A stretch of 64,000 nucleotides of DNA from Diaphorobacter limosus (lineage in GTDB: Bacteria; Pseudomonadota; Gammaproteobacteria; Burkholderiales; Burkholderiaceae_C). Position numbers and translations under genes: made by a program. The notes beneath the pieces were generated by a model. The model saw nothing but the letters and a program-made list of their open reading frames with translations, searched no databases and was not told the origin of the DNA. Where the stretch lies: assembly GCF_033100095.1 (NCBI RefSeq), contig NZ_CP136921.1:2326501-2390500 (forward strand). The letters run 5' to 3'. Below, piece by piece: positions 30,212 through 40,659 of the stretch. Numbering within the stretch: the stretch's first letter is position 1; each line of letters opens with the position of its first letter.

Positions 30212-30466
30212 CCCCGCTGCAGCCACGATGGCAGCTTGCGGGAAATCACCAATGTCTCTTGCGCGACTGCTGCCGTACAGTCTTGCCACTCGACGCGTGC
30301 CTCGGCTCGCCGCACGAGGGGACCGAGGAGACAAACCCCGAAATCAACAACACGCACATCATTGAGGCATCCACCATGAGATGCCATTTCTCAAGGCACC
30401 TGCAACCCAGGTGCCTTTTTTATTGCCCGGCGCGGCAGCCTCTGCGCACGTAGGACAATCGCCGCC
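30212..30466 (+). other. Gap after the GMC gene with a terminator; possible small RNA
   Basis: 255 bases. No protein gene that I can support. The intrinsic terminator at 30393-30421 lies 180 bases after the GMC stop, leaving about 180 bases that would be a long 3' UTR or an independent small RNA. Confidence 0.4.
30393..30421 (+). terminator. Intrinsic terminator before the TSUP gene
   Basis: Stem AAGGCACCTG with CAGGTGCCTT around a 5-base loop, followed by six T. Strong rho-independent terminator on the plus strand. Confidence 0.92.
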
Positions 30467-31225
30467 ATGGAATGGATCATCGTCTCGCTGGCCTCGCTGC
30501 TGGCCGGTTTTGTAGATGCGATCGTGGGCGGCGGCGGCCTGATCCTGCTGCCCGCACTGTTTGCCACCTTTGCCAGCGCCCCGCCCGCCACGCTGCTGGG
30601 CACCAACAAGGCGGCGGCCTTCTGGGGCACCTCCATGGCCACCTGGCAGTACAGCAAACGGGTGCAAATCCCGTGGCGCGCCATGGTGCCGGGCGTCGCC
30701 GCGGGGTTTGTCGGTTCATTCATCGGCGCCTGGGCCGTGACCCAGATGTCGCCCGACTTCCTGCGCAAGCTGCTGCCCCTGGTGATGGTGGCGGTGCTGG
30801 CCTACACCCTGGCCAAGAAGGACCTGGGCCTGCAGCATGCGCCGCGCTTCAGAGGCCGCACCGAGCGCCTTATCGTCGGCACCATCGGCCTGGTGATCGG
30901 TCTGTATGACGGTTTCTTCGGCCCCGGCACCGGCAGTTTTTTCGTGTTCGCCTTTGTGCGCCTGCTGGGCTATGACTTCTTGAACGCCTCGGTCTCGGCC
31001 AAGCTGCTGAACCTGGCCACCAATGTCTCGGCCTTCATTCTGTTTGCCGCGAAGGGCCATATCTGGTGGCATTTCATGGTGCCGCTGGCCGTGGCCAACG
31101 TACTCGGCAGCATGCTTGGCACCTACATGGCCCTGCGCCACGGCACGGGCTTTGTGCGCGCCATCTTCATCCTGGTGGTGGGGGCGCTGATATTGAAGAC
31201 CGGCTACGACGCCTTTCTGCGCTGA
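30467..31225 (+). CDS. TSUP (TauE/SafE, YfcA-like) membrane transporter
   Basis: A 252-residue permease with about eight helices. AGFVDAIVGGGGLILLPAL and GLYDGFFGPGTGSFF are the two family repeats. TSUP proteins export sulfite, sulfoacetate or organic anions; others are uncharacterised. It is 14 bases before an arginase gene, so the two are probably co-transcribed, which suggests a link to arginine/urea metabolism. This is inference. Confidence 0.9.
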   Translation: MEWIIVSLASLLAGFVDAIVGGGGLILLPALFATFASAPPATLLGTNKAAAFWGTSMATWQYSKRVQIPWRAMVPGVAAGFVGSFIGAWAVTQMSPDFLRKLLPLVMVAVLAYTLAKKDLGLQHAPRFRGRTERLIVGTIGLVIGLYDGFFGPGTGSFFVFAFVRLLGYDFLNASVSAKLLNLATNVSAFILFAAKGHIWWHFMVPLAVANVLGSMLGTYMALRHGTGFVRAIFILVVGALILKTGYDAFLR

Positions 31226-31239
31226 AGGAGAAATCACCC

Positions 31240-32151
31240 ATGACCGAGCTGACCCTGATAGGCGCACCCACCGACGTCGGCGCCAGCGTGCTGGGCGCCA
31301 GCATGGGGCCCGATGCGCTGCGCATCGCCGGCATAGCGCGCGCCCTGCAGGGCCTGGGCCTTGCGGTGCAGGACCTGGGCAATTTGAGCGGACCGGGTAA
31401 CCCACAGGCGGCGCCGCAAGGTGGGTTTCGCCATCTCGTCGAGGTCACCCGCTGGAACGAGGCGGTGTTCGCCGCCACGCTGTCCGCGCTGCAGGCCGGG
31501 CGGCTGCCGCTGCTGATGGGGGGCGACCACTGCCTGGCGATCGGCTCCATCAGCGCCGTGGCGCGCCACTGCAGCGCGCGGGGCAGGCGGCTGAAGGTGC
31601 TGTGGTTTGACGCCCATGCCGACGCGAACACGCCGGCGTCCTCACCCAGCGGCAACCTGCACGGCATGCCGGTGGCCTGCCTGCTCGGCCATGGGCCGGC
31701 GCAGCTGACGCAGCTGGCCGGCGCCGCAGCGGCCCTGCAGGCGCAGCAGATCACGCTGGTTGGCGTGCGCAGCGTGGACGCGACGGAGAAAAGCTTCGTC
31801 AACACCCTGGGCATAGAGGTCTACGACATGCGCAGCATCGACGAGCTGGGCATGCGCGCGGTGATGCAGGCGGCGCTGGCCGACGTGGACGAGAACACCC
31901 ACCTGCACCTGAGCTTCGACATGGACGGCCTGGACCCCACCATCGCCCCCGGCGTGGGCACGCCGGTGCGCGGCGGCCCCACCTACCGCGAGACACAGCT
32001 GTTCATGGAGATGCTGGCCGACAGCGGCGCCTTAGGCTCGGTGGACATCATGGAGCTGAACCCGGCGCTGGATCTGCGCAACCAGACCGCCGAGCTGGCG
32101 GTAGACCTACTCGAGAGCCTGTTCGGCAAGTCCACGCTGATGCGCGCCTGA
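31240..32151 (+). CDS. rocF: Arginase-family ureohydrolase (probable arginase)
   Basis: A 303-residue binuclear-manganese hydrolase, arginase length. Metal motifs: GGDHCLAIGS, WFDAHADANTP and HLSFDMDGLDP, plus SPSGNLHGMP, the arginase-specific substrate loop. It would split arginine to ornithine and urea. An AAGGAG Shine-Dalgarno precedes the ATG at 31240; the open frame continues upstream inside the TSUP gene but is not coding there. Operon with the TSUP permease. Confidence 0.9.
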   Translation: MTELTLIGAPTDVGASVLGASMGPDALRIAGIARALQGLGLAVQDLGNLSGPGNPQAAPQGGFRHLVEVTRWNEAVFAATLSALQAGRLPLLMGGDHCLAIGSISAVARHCSARGRRLKVLWFDAHADANTPASSPSGNLHGMPVACLLGHGPAQLTQLAGAAAALQAQQITLVGVRSVDATEKSFVNTLGIEVYDMRSIDELGMRAVMQAALADVDENTHLHLSFDMDGLDPTIAPGVGTPVRGGPTYRETQLFMEMLADSGALGSVDIMELNPALDLRNQTAELAVDLLESLFGKSTLMRA

Positions 32152-32169
32152 ACCAGCCGGGCATCGGCC

Positions 32170-32187
32170 GCAACAGGGGTTTGTTGC
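32170..32187. repeat. Small perfect inverted repeat after arginase
   Basis: GCAACA-GGGGTT-TGTTGC, 6-bp arms. It lies 18 bases after the arginase stop with no T-run; it may belong to the arginase 3' end or to the upstream regulatory region of the ABC operon. Confidence 0.4.
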
Positions 32188-32190
32188 AAT

Positions 32191-32219
32191 GTATGCATGG
32201 CCTTATGCATACCTATAAT
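32191..32219 (+). promoter_or_regulatory. Operator-like palindrome and -10 of the amino acid ABC operon
   Basis: A perfect inverted repeat GTATGCAT-N6-ATGCATAC (32191-32212; also a direct repeat TATGCAT) lies directly before a consensus TATAAT (32214-32219). No good -35 exists at 17 bases, and the palindrome sits there instead, which is the layout of a promoter under a dimeric regulator. The regulator is unknown. Confidence 0.55.
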
Positions 32220-32270
32220 GCAGCCGCCTCGCCAGGCCCCGACCCGGGTCGCCAGCGTGGCCAACGACTT

Positions 32271-32300
32271 CCGGCTTGTGGATCACCAGCCGGATTTTTT
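32271..32300 (+). terminator. Terminator-like hairpin in the ABC operon leader
   Basis: CCGGCT (32271-32276) pairs with AGCCGG (32288-32293), with three inner pairs, followed by ATTTTTTG. It lies 47 bases before the ABC binding-protein start and downstream of TATAAT. A second hairpin, GAGCGT/ACGCTC (32309-32324), can alternatively pair as GCGTGG with CCACGC (32330-32335). Could be an attenuator, or simply the arginase terminator. Confidence 0.6.
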
Positions 32301-32347
32301 GTACCTGAGAGCGTGGTCACGCTCCCATACCACGCAGGAACCGCTTC

Positions 32348-33109
32348 ATGAAGATGCTCAAGACCCTGGCCGCCGCCCTGGCCGTTTGCGCCGCCGTCAC
32401 CGTGCAGGCCCGCCCCCTGGAAGACATCCAGAAGAGCGGCACCATCATCCTCGCATCCGAAGGCCAGTACGCGCCCTTCAACTTCTTCCAGGGCAAGCAG
32501 CTGACCGGCTACGAGATCGAGGTCGGCGAGGCCGTGGCCAAGAAGATGGGCCTGAAGTTCGAGTGGAAGACGGTGGGCTTTGACGCCCTGCTGACCGGCC
32601 TGGCGCAAGACCGCTGGGATCTGGTCATCGCCAGCCACGCCATCACCGAAGAGCGAGCCAAGGCCGTGACCTTCACGGCCCCGCATTACTGCTCGGGCGG
32701 CCAGATCGTCAGCATGACGCCGGCCATCGCCAAGGCCGCCGACCTGGCCGGCAAGACCGTCGCCGTGCAGACCGGCACGACCTACCTGGACGCCGTGAAG
32801 AAGGTGCCCGGCGTCAAGGAGGTGAAGAACTTCCCGACCGATGACGCCGCCCGCAACGCCCTGGGCAGCAAGCGCGTGGACGCCTGGGTGACCGACCGTT
32901 TCGTCGCCAAGGAGATGATCTCCAAGCTGCCCAAGGCCGGCTTCAAGATCGGCGACATGCTGTTCATCGAGCAGGTCGCCTCCGCCGTCACCAAGGGCAA
33001 CCAGGGCCTGGCCGACGCCTGGAACAAGGCGCTCAAGGAGCTGATCGCCGACGGCACCGTGGGCAAGATCAGCCAGAAGTACTTCCAAGAAGACGTCACC
33101 TGCAAATAA
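32348..33109 (+). CDS. Polar amino acid ABC transporter, periplasmic binding protein
   Basis: A 253-residue family 3 solute-binding protein. Signal peptide about 1-21 (AAVTVQARP). GTIILASEGQYAPFNFFQGK and LTGYEIEVGEAVAKKMGL are the typical start of the binding fold; VAVQTGTTYLDAV and VDAWVTDRFV follow. It captures a polar amino acid, exact ligand unknown. AGGA eight bases before the ATG. First gene of a three-gene importer operon. Confidence 0.92.
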   Translation: MKMLKTLAAALAVCAAVTVQARPLEDIQKSGTIILASEGQYAPFNFFQGKQLTGYEIEVGEAVAKKMGLKFEWKTVGFDALLTGLAQDRWDLVIASHAITEERAKAVTFTAPHYCSGGQIVSMTPAIAKAADLAGKTVAVQTGTTYLDAVKKVPGVKEVKNFPTDDAARNALGSKRVDAWVTDRFVAKEMISKLPKAGFKIGDMLFIEQVASAVTKGNQGLADAWNKALKELIADGTVGKISQKYFQEDVTCK

Positions 33110-33148
33110 CCCGCAGCGCCGGGCCTGCGCGCCCGGCCCGCCTTGCCC

Positions 33149-33927
33149 ATGCTTCTCGCTCTCTGGCCCGACCACTGGAGCCGCTCCCAGCGCAGCAATG
33201 CGACGCTGGTGGCGGCTTTGGTTTTGATGGCGCTGGTACTGTCCCTGCTGGGCCAGCTGCTGTCGTTCTTTCCTGAACCCATAGGCTCCAACGCCGCGCT
33301 GTTTGCCGATGGCGCGCTGACCACGCTGTACCTGACCCTGGTCAGCGGCGCCGCCGGCCTGGTGCTGGGCACGGGCGCGGCGCTGGCGCGCACCTCGCGC
33401 CTGGCCTGGCTGCGCTATGTGGCCAGCTTCTACATCTGGGCCATACGCGGCACGCCGCTGTTGGTGCAGATTCTGTTCGTCTACTTTGCCCTGCCGGTGC
33501 TGGTGCCGGGGCTGAACCTGCCCGACTTTGCCGCCGCCGTGGTGGCGCTGGGCCTGAACGTCGGCGCCTACAACGCCGAGGCCATTCGCGCCGGCCTGCT
33601 GGCCGTGCCACGCGGCCAGACCGAGGCGGCGCGCGCGCTGGGCCTGGGCCACGGCCATGTGTTCCTCGACGTGGTGTTCCCGCAGGCCTTCAAGATCGCC
33701 CTGCCACCGCTGGTAAGCAACTTTGTCGCGCTGCTCAAGGACTCGTCGCTGGCCTACGCCATCGGCGTGGTCGAGCTGACCAACGTCGGCAACCGCATCC
33801 AGTCGGCCACCTTCCAGCCGGTGGCCACGCTGACCACGGTGGCCATCACCTATCTGATCCTGACCACGCTGGTGACGCAGGTGACGCACGCGGTCGAGTA
33901 CCGCTTCGACGTCGAGGGGCGCGCCAA

Positions 33928-33931
<4 letters not shown>
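33149..33931 (+). CDS. Polar amino acid ABC transporter, permease
   Basis: A 260-residue HisM/GlnP-type permease with five helices. [17 protein letters not shown] and the EAA loop [20 protein letters not shown] are characteristic, with [17 protein letters not shown] after it. A TTG six bases upstream (33143) is an alternative start. Its stop overlaps the ATPase start by four bases (ATGA). No second permease is present, so it probably works as a homodimer. Confidence 0.9.
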
Positions 33932-34663
<732 letters not shown>

Positions 34664-34665
<2 letters not shown>

Positions 34666-34765
34666 AAAAACATAGCTGCTTGCGCTTGATGTGCGGGCAA
34701 TGTGGCACGAATCGTTGCCATAGCCCTTGCCAATAAAGCGCAAACAGCTTCTTTTTTGATAGTAA
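34664..34765. repeat. Dispersed intergenic repeat, copy I (split, two inverted halves)
   Basis: The left half GAAAAAACATAGCTGCTTGC.GCTTGAT and the right half AAAGCGCAAACAGCTTC.TTTTTTGATAG are in opposite orientation, with about 35 bases between them. That inner part is itself an imperfect palindrome (34694-34726, GGGCAATG..CATAGCCC). The whole lies between the ABC ATPase and the EamA gene. Confidence 0.7.
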
Positions 34766-34769
34766 GCGT

Positions 34770-35660
34770 ATGCGTTCCGAACGCCAGGGGCTGATGGCCC
34801 TGCTCATCGTGGTGGCCGTCTGGGGCACCACCTTCCCGACCATGAAGCTGCTGTCGGCGCAGCTGGACGCGTTGCAGATCATCTGGGCGCGCTTTGCCAT
34901 CGCCTTGCTGGTGCTGCTGCCCATGTGGCGCGGCATGCGCCGCACCGAGCTGCACTGGGGCCTGCTGCTGGGCGCGCTGCTGTTCATCGCCTTCTGGCTG
35001 CAGACCGAGGGGCTGGCGCGCACCAGCAGCAACCGCAACGCCTTCGTCACCGGGCTCAACGTGCTGGTGGTGCCGCTCTTGGCCATGCTGGCGCTGGGCC
35101 GGCGCTATGGGCTGGCGCTGTGGGCCGCGTGCGCCATGGCGCTGGTCGGCATGACGCTGATGTTCCACGAGGACGCACCCTGGAACCTGGGCGACACACT
35201 GACGCTGGCCAGCACGCTGTTCTACGCCGTCTACATCCTGGGCCTGGAAGAATGCGCGCGCCGCACCGCCAGCGCTCCGCTGCGCGCCACGCGCATGGCC
35301 GCCAGCCAGGCGCTGGTGATGTGCGTGGCGTCGGGCGCCCTGATGCTGGCACGCCATGGCGAGTTTGCCGGCACCTGGGACGCCATCGCCACGCTGCCCG
35401 GCCCGGCGCTGACGGCGCTGGCCTATCTGGGCGTAATTGCCAGCGTGCTCGTCGTCACGCTGCAGGCCTGGGGCCAGCAGCGCGTGGACGCCATGCGCAG
35501 CGCCATCGTCTTTGGCCTGGAGCCGGTGTTTGCCGCCGCCACCGCCTGGTTCTTGATCGGCGAGCGCCTGGGCGCGGTGGGCCTGCTGGGCGCGGCGCTG
35601 ATCGTCGCCGCGCTCATCGTCAGCCAGCTGCAGCCGCCGCGCGCGGCCACGCTGGCCTGA
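34770..35660 (+). CDS. EamA-family (DMT superfamily) transporter
   Basis: A 296-residue protein with ten membrane helices in two EamA repeats. AVWGTTFPTMKLL and FIAFWLQTEGLARTSSNRNAF mark the first repeat, and AIVFGLEPVFAAATAWFLIGE the end of the second. Usually a metabolite or drug exporter; substrate unknown. Its ATG follows directly after repeat copy I. Its stop TGA directly meets the mrdA stop (TCA) with no base between. Confidence 0.9.
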   Translation: MRSERQGLMALLIVVAVWGTTFPTMKLLSAQLDALQIIWARFAIALLVLLPMWRGMRRTELHWGLLLGALLFIAFWLQTEGLARTSSNRNAFVTGLNVLVVPLLAMLALGRRYGLALWAACAMALVGMTLMFHEDAPWNLGDTLTLASTLFYAVYILGLEECARRTASAPLRATRMAASQALVMCVASGALMLARHGEFAGTWDAIATLPGPALTALAYLGVIASVLVVTLQAWGQQRVDAMRSAIVFGLEPVFAAATAWFLIGERLGAVGLLGAALIVAALIVSQLQPPRAATLA

Positions 35661-37604
35661 TCAGGGCTCGGGCGTCAGCGGTACATCGTCTGCGCGCCGC
35701 GGCACGCCGATGGGCGCAGCGGCCTGGCCCTTGGACACGGCGGCCAGATCCTGCTCGCTGGGGTACTGGCCCAGCAGCCAGTAGTCGAACACGCGCCGCA
35801 CGATGGGGGCGGCTGCGGCGGCGCCAAAGCCGGCGTTTTCCACGATCACGGCCACCGCCACCTTGGGGTCTTCCACGGGCGCGAAGGCGGCAAACAGCGA
35901 ATGGTCGCGCTTGTGCTCCTCCAGCAGCCGGGCGTTGTACTTGGTGTTCTGGCCCCAGGCCACGGCCTGGGCCGTGCCGGTCTTGCCGGCCGAGGTATAG
36001 GGCGCACCCAGGAACACGCGCCGCCCCGTGCCGGCCTGGTTCACGGCCATCAGGGCGTTGTTGATGATGGCCACGTTCTTCGGGTTGTAGCCCAGGTTCT
36101 CGCCGGGCGGCTGCTGCACCTCGGTCACCTGGCCAGTGACCTGGTCCTTGACGGCCTTGATGAGATGCGGGCGGTGGCGCGTGCCGCCGTTGGCCAGGGT
36201 CGCCTCGGCCACGGCCAGCTGCAGCATGGTGAAGTTGTTGTAGCCCTGGCCAATACCCAGCGACACGGTCTCGCCCGAGTACCAGCGCTTCATCTCGGGG
36301 CGCTTGTAGGTGTTGCGCTTCCACTCCATGCTGGGCAGCACGCCGCGCACCTCGCCCCCTAAGTCGATGCCGGTGATCTGGCCGAAGGAGAGCGGCTTCA
36401 TGAAGTCATGGATGGCGTCCACGCCCATCTCCACGCCCAGCGAGTAGAAGTAGGTGTTGCTCGAATACTGGATGGCGCGGTGCATGTCCACGCCGCCCAG
36501 GCCGCCTTCATGGCTTCGGAAGGTGCGCCCGCCGTAGTTGTAGAAGCCCGGGTCGCTGATGACCTGGGTGGCCGAGCGTTTTTTCAGCTCCAGCGCCGCC
36601 AGCGCCATGAAGGGCTTGTAGGTCGAGCCCGGCGGGTAGGTGCCGCGCAGCGCGCGGTTGAGCAGCGGCTTGTTGATGGACTCGTTCAGCGCCTGCCAGT
36701 TTTCCTGGTCTATGCCCTCGACGAACAGGTTCGGGTCGAAGGTGGGCTTGGAGACCAGGGCCAGCACCTCGCCATTGCGCGGATCCAGCGCCACCAGCGC
36801 GCCGCGGCGCTCGCCAAACATCTCCTCGATGAGCTTTTGCAGCTTGATGTCCAGCGACAGCATCACCGTGTTGCCGGGCGTCGCCGGGTGGCTATTGAGG
36901 CGCCGCACGGCGTGGCCGCCGGCCGAGGTCTCCATGCGCTCGAAACCGGTCTGACCGTGCAGCGTCGGCTCGAAGCTCTGCTCCACGCCCAGCTTGCCGA
37001 TGTAGTCCGTGCCGCGGTAGTTGGCGGCGTCGTCCGAGTCCTCGATGCGCTCCTTCTCGCGCTGGTTGATGCGGCCGATATAGCCGATGGCGTGGCTCGC
37101 CACCTCGCCCATGGGGTAGGTGCGAAACAGCCGGGCCTTGATCTCCACGCCGGGAAAGCGGTAGCGCTGCGCGGCAAAGCGCGCCACCTCCTCGTCGGAC
37201 AGGCGCGTGCGTATCGGCAGCGAGTCGAAGCTGCGCGACTCTTCGCGCAGGCGCTTGAAGCGGCGCCGGTCGCGCTGTTGTATGTCCACGATCTGCGCCA
37301 GCTGGTCTATGGTGCCCTCCAGGTCGATCGCGCGCGAGGGCGTGATCTCCAGCGTGTAGGCCGAATAGTTGGTGGCCAGCACCACGCCATTGCGATCCAT
37401 GATCAGGCCGCGGTTGGGCACGATGGGGACGATGGCCGTGCGGTTGCTCTCGGCCTGCTCGGCCAGGTCGTCGTGGCGCTCGACCTGCAGCACCAGCAGG
37501 CGCGCCACGATCAGCAGGAAGGCCAGCAGCACCACCACGCCAAGCACGAACACGCGCAGGCGAAACCGTCTGGCGTCGGCCTCCACATTGCGCAGCTCGG
37601 TCAT
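35661..37604 (-). CDS. mrdA: Penicillin-binding protein 2 (cell elongation transpeptidase)
   Basis: A 647-residue inner-membrane protein with a single N-terminal helix (about 17-40). Active-site motifs: STYK with Ser327 and Lys330, SSN at 381-383 and KTG at 541-543. It cross-links peptidoglycan in the elongasome with MreBCD and RodA. Last gene of mreB-mreC-mreD-mrdA. rodA, which often follows, is not here: a convergent EamA gene starts at the stop codon instead. Confidence 0.95.
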   Translation of the reverse strand: MTELRNVEADARRFRLRVFVLGVVVLLAFLLIVARLLVLQVERHDDLAEQAESNRTAIVPIVPNRGLIMDRNGVVLATNYSAYTLEITPSRAIDLEGTIDQLAQIVDIQQRDRRRFKRLREESRSFDSLPIRTRLSDEEVARFAAQRYRFPGVEIKARLFRTYPMGEVASHAIGYIGRINQREKERIEDSDDAANYRGTDYIGKLGVEQSFEPTLHGQTGFERMETSAGGHAVRRLNSHPATPGNTVMLSLDIKLQKLIEEMFGERRGALVALDPRNGEVLALVSKPTFDPNLFVEGIDQENWQALNESINKPLLNRALRGTYPPGSTYKPFMALAALELKKRSATQVISDPGFYNYGGRTFRSHEGGLGGVDMHRAIQYSSNTYFYSLGVEMGVDAIHDFMKPLSFGQITGIDLGGEVRGVLPSMEWKRNTYKRPEMKRWYSGETVSLGIGQGYNNFTMLQLAVAEATLANGGTRHRPHLIKAVKDQVTGQVTEVQQPPGENLGYNPKNVAIINNALMAVNQAGTGRRVFLGAPYTSAGKTGTAQAVAWGQNTKYNARLLEEHKRDHSLFAAFAPVEDPKVAVAVIVENAGFGAAAAAPIVRRVFDYWLLGQYPSEQDLAAVSKGQAAAPIGVPRRADDVPLTPEP

Positions 37605-37623
37605 GGCTCGTGCTCCAACCCGG

Positions 37624-38145
37624 TTACAGAGGACGATTGTCGTCCTGATCCGGCGGACGGCGCTGCGGCGCCAGCAGAACCCAGCTGGCCAGCGGCCAGA
37701 TCACGGCCTCCAGCAGCGGCGCTGCCAGGCCCTCCAGCCCGGGCAGGGTGCCGCCGCCGGCGACCACGCGCAGCGCCAGCTCCACGGCATGGCCAGCAAA
37801 GAACAGCGGCAGCAGCTGCAGCGCCTGCCACAGCGGCCCGAACCACAGCAGACGCCGGTGCGCCAGCTGCGCGCCGAACATCACGCCGCAGTACACCAGC
37901 GCATGCTGACCCAGCAGGGCCGACTGGGCGACATCGATGCACAGGCCCATGGCAAAGGCCACACCCAGACCGACGCGCTGCGGCTGGTGTATGCCCCAGA
38001 ACACCAGCAGCACCATGACCCAGTCCGGCGTCCAGACTACCCGGCCCAGCGGCAGCAGGTTCAGCGCCAGCGCCAGCACCAGGCTGGCGACGATGAAGAC
38101 GGGATTCACCGGCAGCAGCAGCTGCTGGCCCTTGGGCATGATCAT
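37624..38145 (-). CDS. mreD: Rod shape-determining protein MreD
   Basis: A 173-residue protein with about five helices. GQQLLLPVNPVFIVASLVLA, LPLGRVVWTPDWVMVLLVFW and QRVGLGVAFAMGLCIDVAQ match MreD. It works with MreC in the elongasome. Start overlaps the mreC stop by four bases. Confidence 0.93.
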   Translation of the reverse strand: MIMPKGQQLLLPVNPVFIVASLVLALALNLLPLGRVVWTPDWVMVLLVFWGIHQPQRVGLGVAFAMGLCIDVAQSALLGQHALVYCGVMFGAQLAHRRLLWFGPLWQALQLLPLFFAGHAVELALRVVAGGGTLPGLEGLAAPLLEAVIWPLASWVLLAPQRRPPDQDDNRPL

Positions 38146-39059
38146 TTGTGCCCTCCGCGCTTTTGCGTCGCCGGCTCGGGCGCGGGGCGGGGCGGCAGGT
38201 CGTTCGCCAGCGGCTCGAGCAGCATCACATGGCGCGCGCCGTACACCTGGGCCAGGGGCGCGCAGTAGATGCGCGCAAAGGTGGAGTCGGCGCGGCGCTC
38301 CACCCGCACCACGCGCGCCACGGGCAGGCCCGGCGGGTACAGGCCATCGACACCGCTGGTGGTGAGCAGGTCGCCCTCCTGCACGTCGGCGTTGCCGGGC
38401 GTGAAGCGCAGCTCCATGCCACCGCCCAGCCCGGCTACCGGGTCGCCATAGGCCACGCTGCGCGCGCCGGTGCGCACGTTGAGCACGGGAATGGCCTGGT
38501 CGCGATCTATCAGCAAGGTGACCTCGCTGAGCATGGGATAGACGCGCGTCACCTGCCCCAGCACGCCGGAGGCATCGACCACGGGCGCGCCGGCCTGCAC
38601 GCCCGCAAGCTGGCCGCGATCGACCATGACGCGCCGGGTGTACGGATCGGCCGTGTCATAAATCACCTGGGCGGCCTGGGCCGGCGTGTCCAGGCGCGCA
38701 CGCAGCGCCAGCAGCTGGCGCAGCTCGGCGTTCTCGCGCAGCAGCTGGTCGGTCTCGCCGGCGCGCACCGACATCTGCGCCATCTGCTTTTGCGCCGCGT
38801 CCGCCGCCTGCTGCGCGGCCTGCAGCGACTGCAGGTAGCCCAGGCCCTTGTCGGCCAGCTCCACGGGTTGCAGCATCAGCCATTGCAGCGGATACAGCGC
38901 CGTGGCCACCACCTTGCGCAGCGGTTCGGTGATGCGAAAACGCGCATCGGCCACCATCAAAAACAGCGCCAGGGCGCTGTAGAGGGCCAGGCGCGACAGC
39001 GGCGAAGGCCCATGCTTGAACAGCGTGGGCGCCGAGCGGTCCAGGGTTCCCAGGGGCAT
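38142..39059 (-). CDS. mreC: Rod shape-determining protein MreC
   Basis: A 305-residue protein with a short cytoplasmic part, one helix (about 20-40) and a coiled coil (about 75-120, LQSLQAAQQAADAAQKQMAQ), then a beta-rich periplasmic domain with VIDASGVLGQVTRV-like and VAYGDPVAGLGGG stretches. It links MreB to PBP2. It starts 29 bases after mreB. Confidence 0.93.
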   Translation of the reverse strand: MPLGTLDRSAPTLFKHGPSPLSRLALYSALALFLMVADARFRITEPLRKVVATALYPLQWLMLQPVELADKGLGYLQSLQAAQQAADAAQKQMAQMSVRAGETDQLLRENAELRQLLALRARLDTPAQAAQVIYDTADPYTRRVMVDRGQLAGVQAGAPVVDASGVLGQVTRVYPMLSEVTLLIDRDQAIPVLNVRTGARSVAYGDPVAGLGGGMELRFTPGNADVQEGDLLTTSGVDGLYPPGLPVARVVRVERRADSTFARIYCAPLAQVYGARHVMLLEPLANDLPPRPAPEPATQKRGGHK

Positions 39060-39088
39060 GCGAACAGCGCGCCAGCGGCGGCGTGGAC

Positions 39089-40649
<1,561 letters not shown>

Positions 40650-40659
40650 GGGCGCAGCC

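Noticed and set aside
28406..30334. 642-residue open frame antisense to the GMC oxidoreductase
   Set aside because: Shadow of a GC-rich gene; no motifs, and the sense protein is a clear flavoenzyme.
30376..30453. Small open frame over the terminator before the TSUP gene
   Set aside because: It spans the terminator stem, is short and has no ribosome binding site.
32218..32360. Leader peptide in front of the amino acid ABC operon
   Set aside because: An open frame exists from the ATG in TATAATG, but it has no Shine-Dalgarno, no run of one amino acid and runs out of frame into the binding-protein gene.
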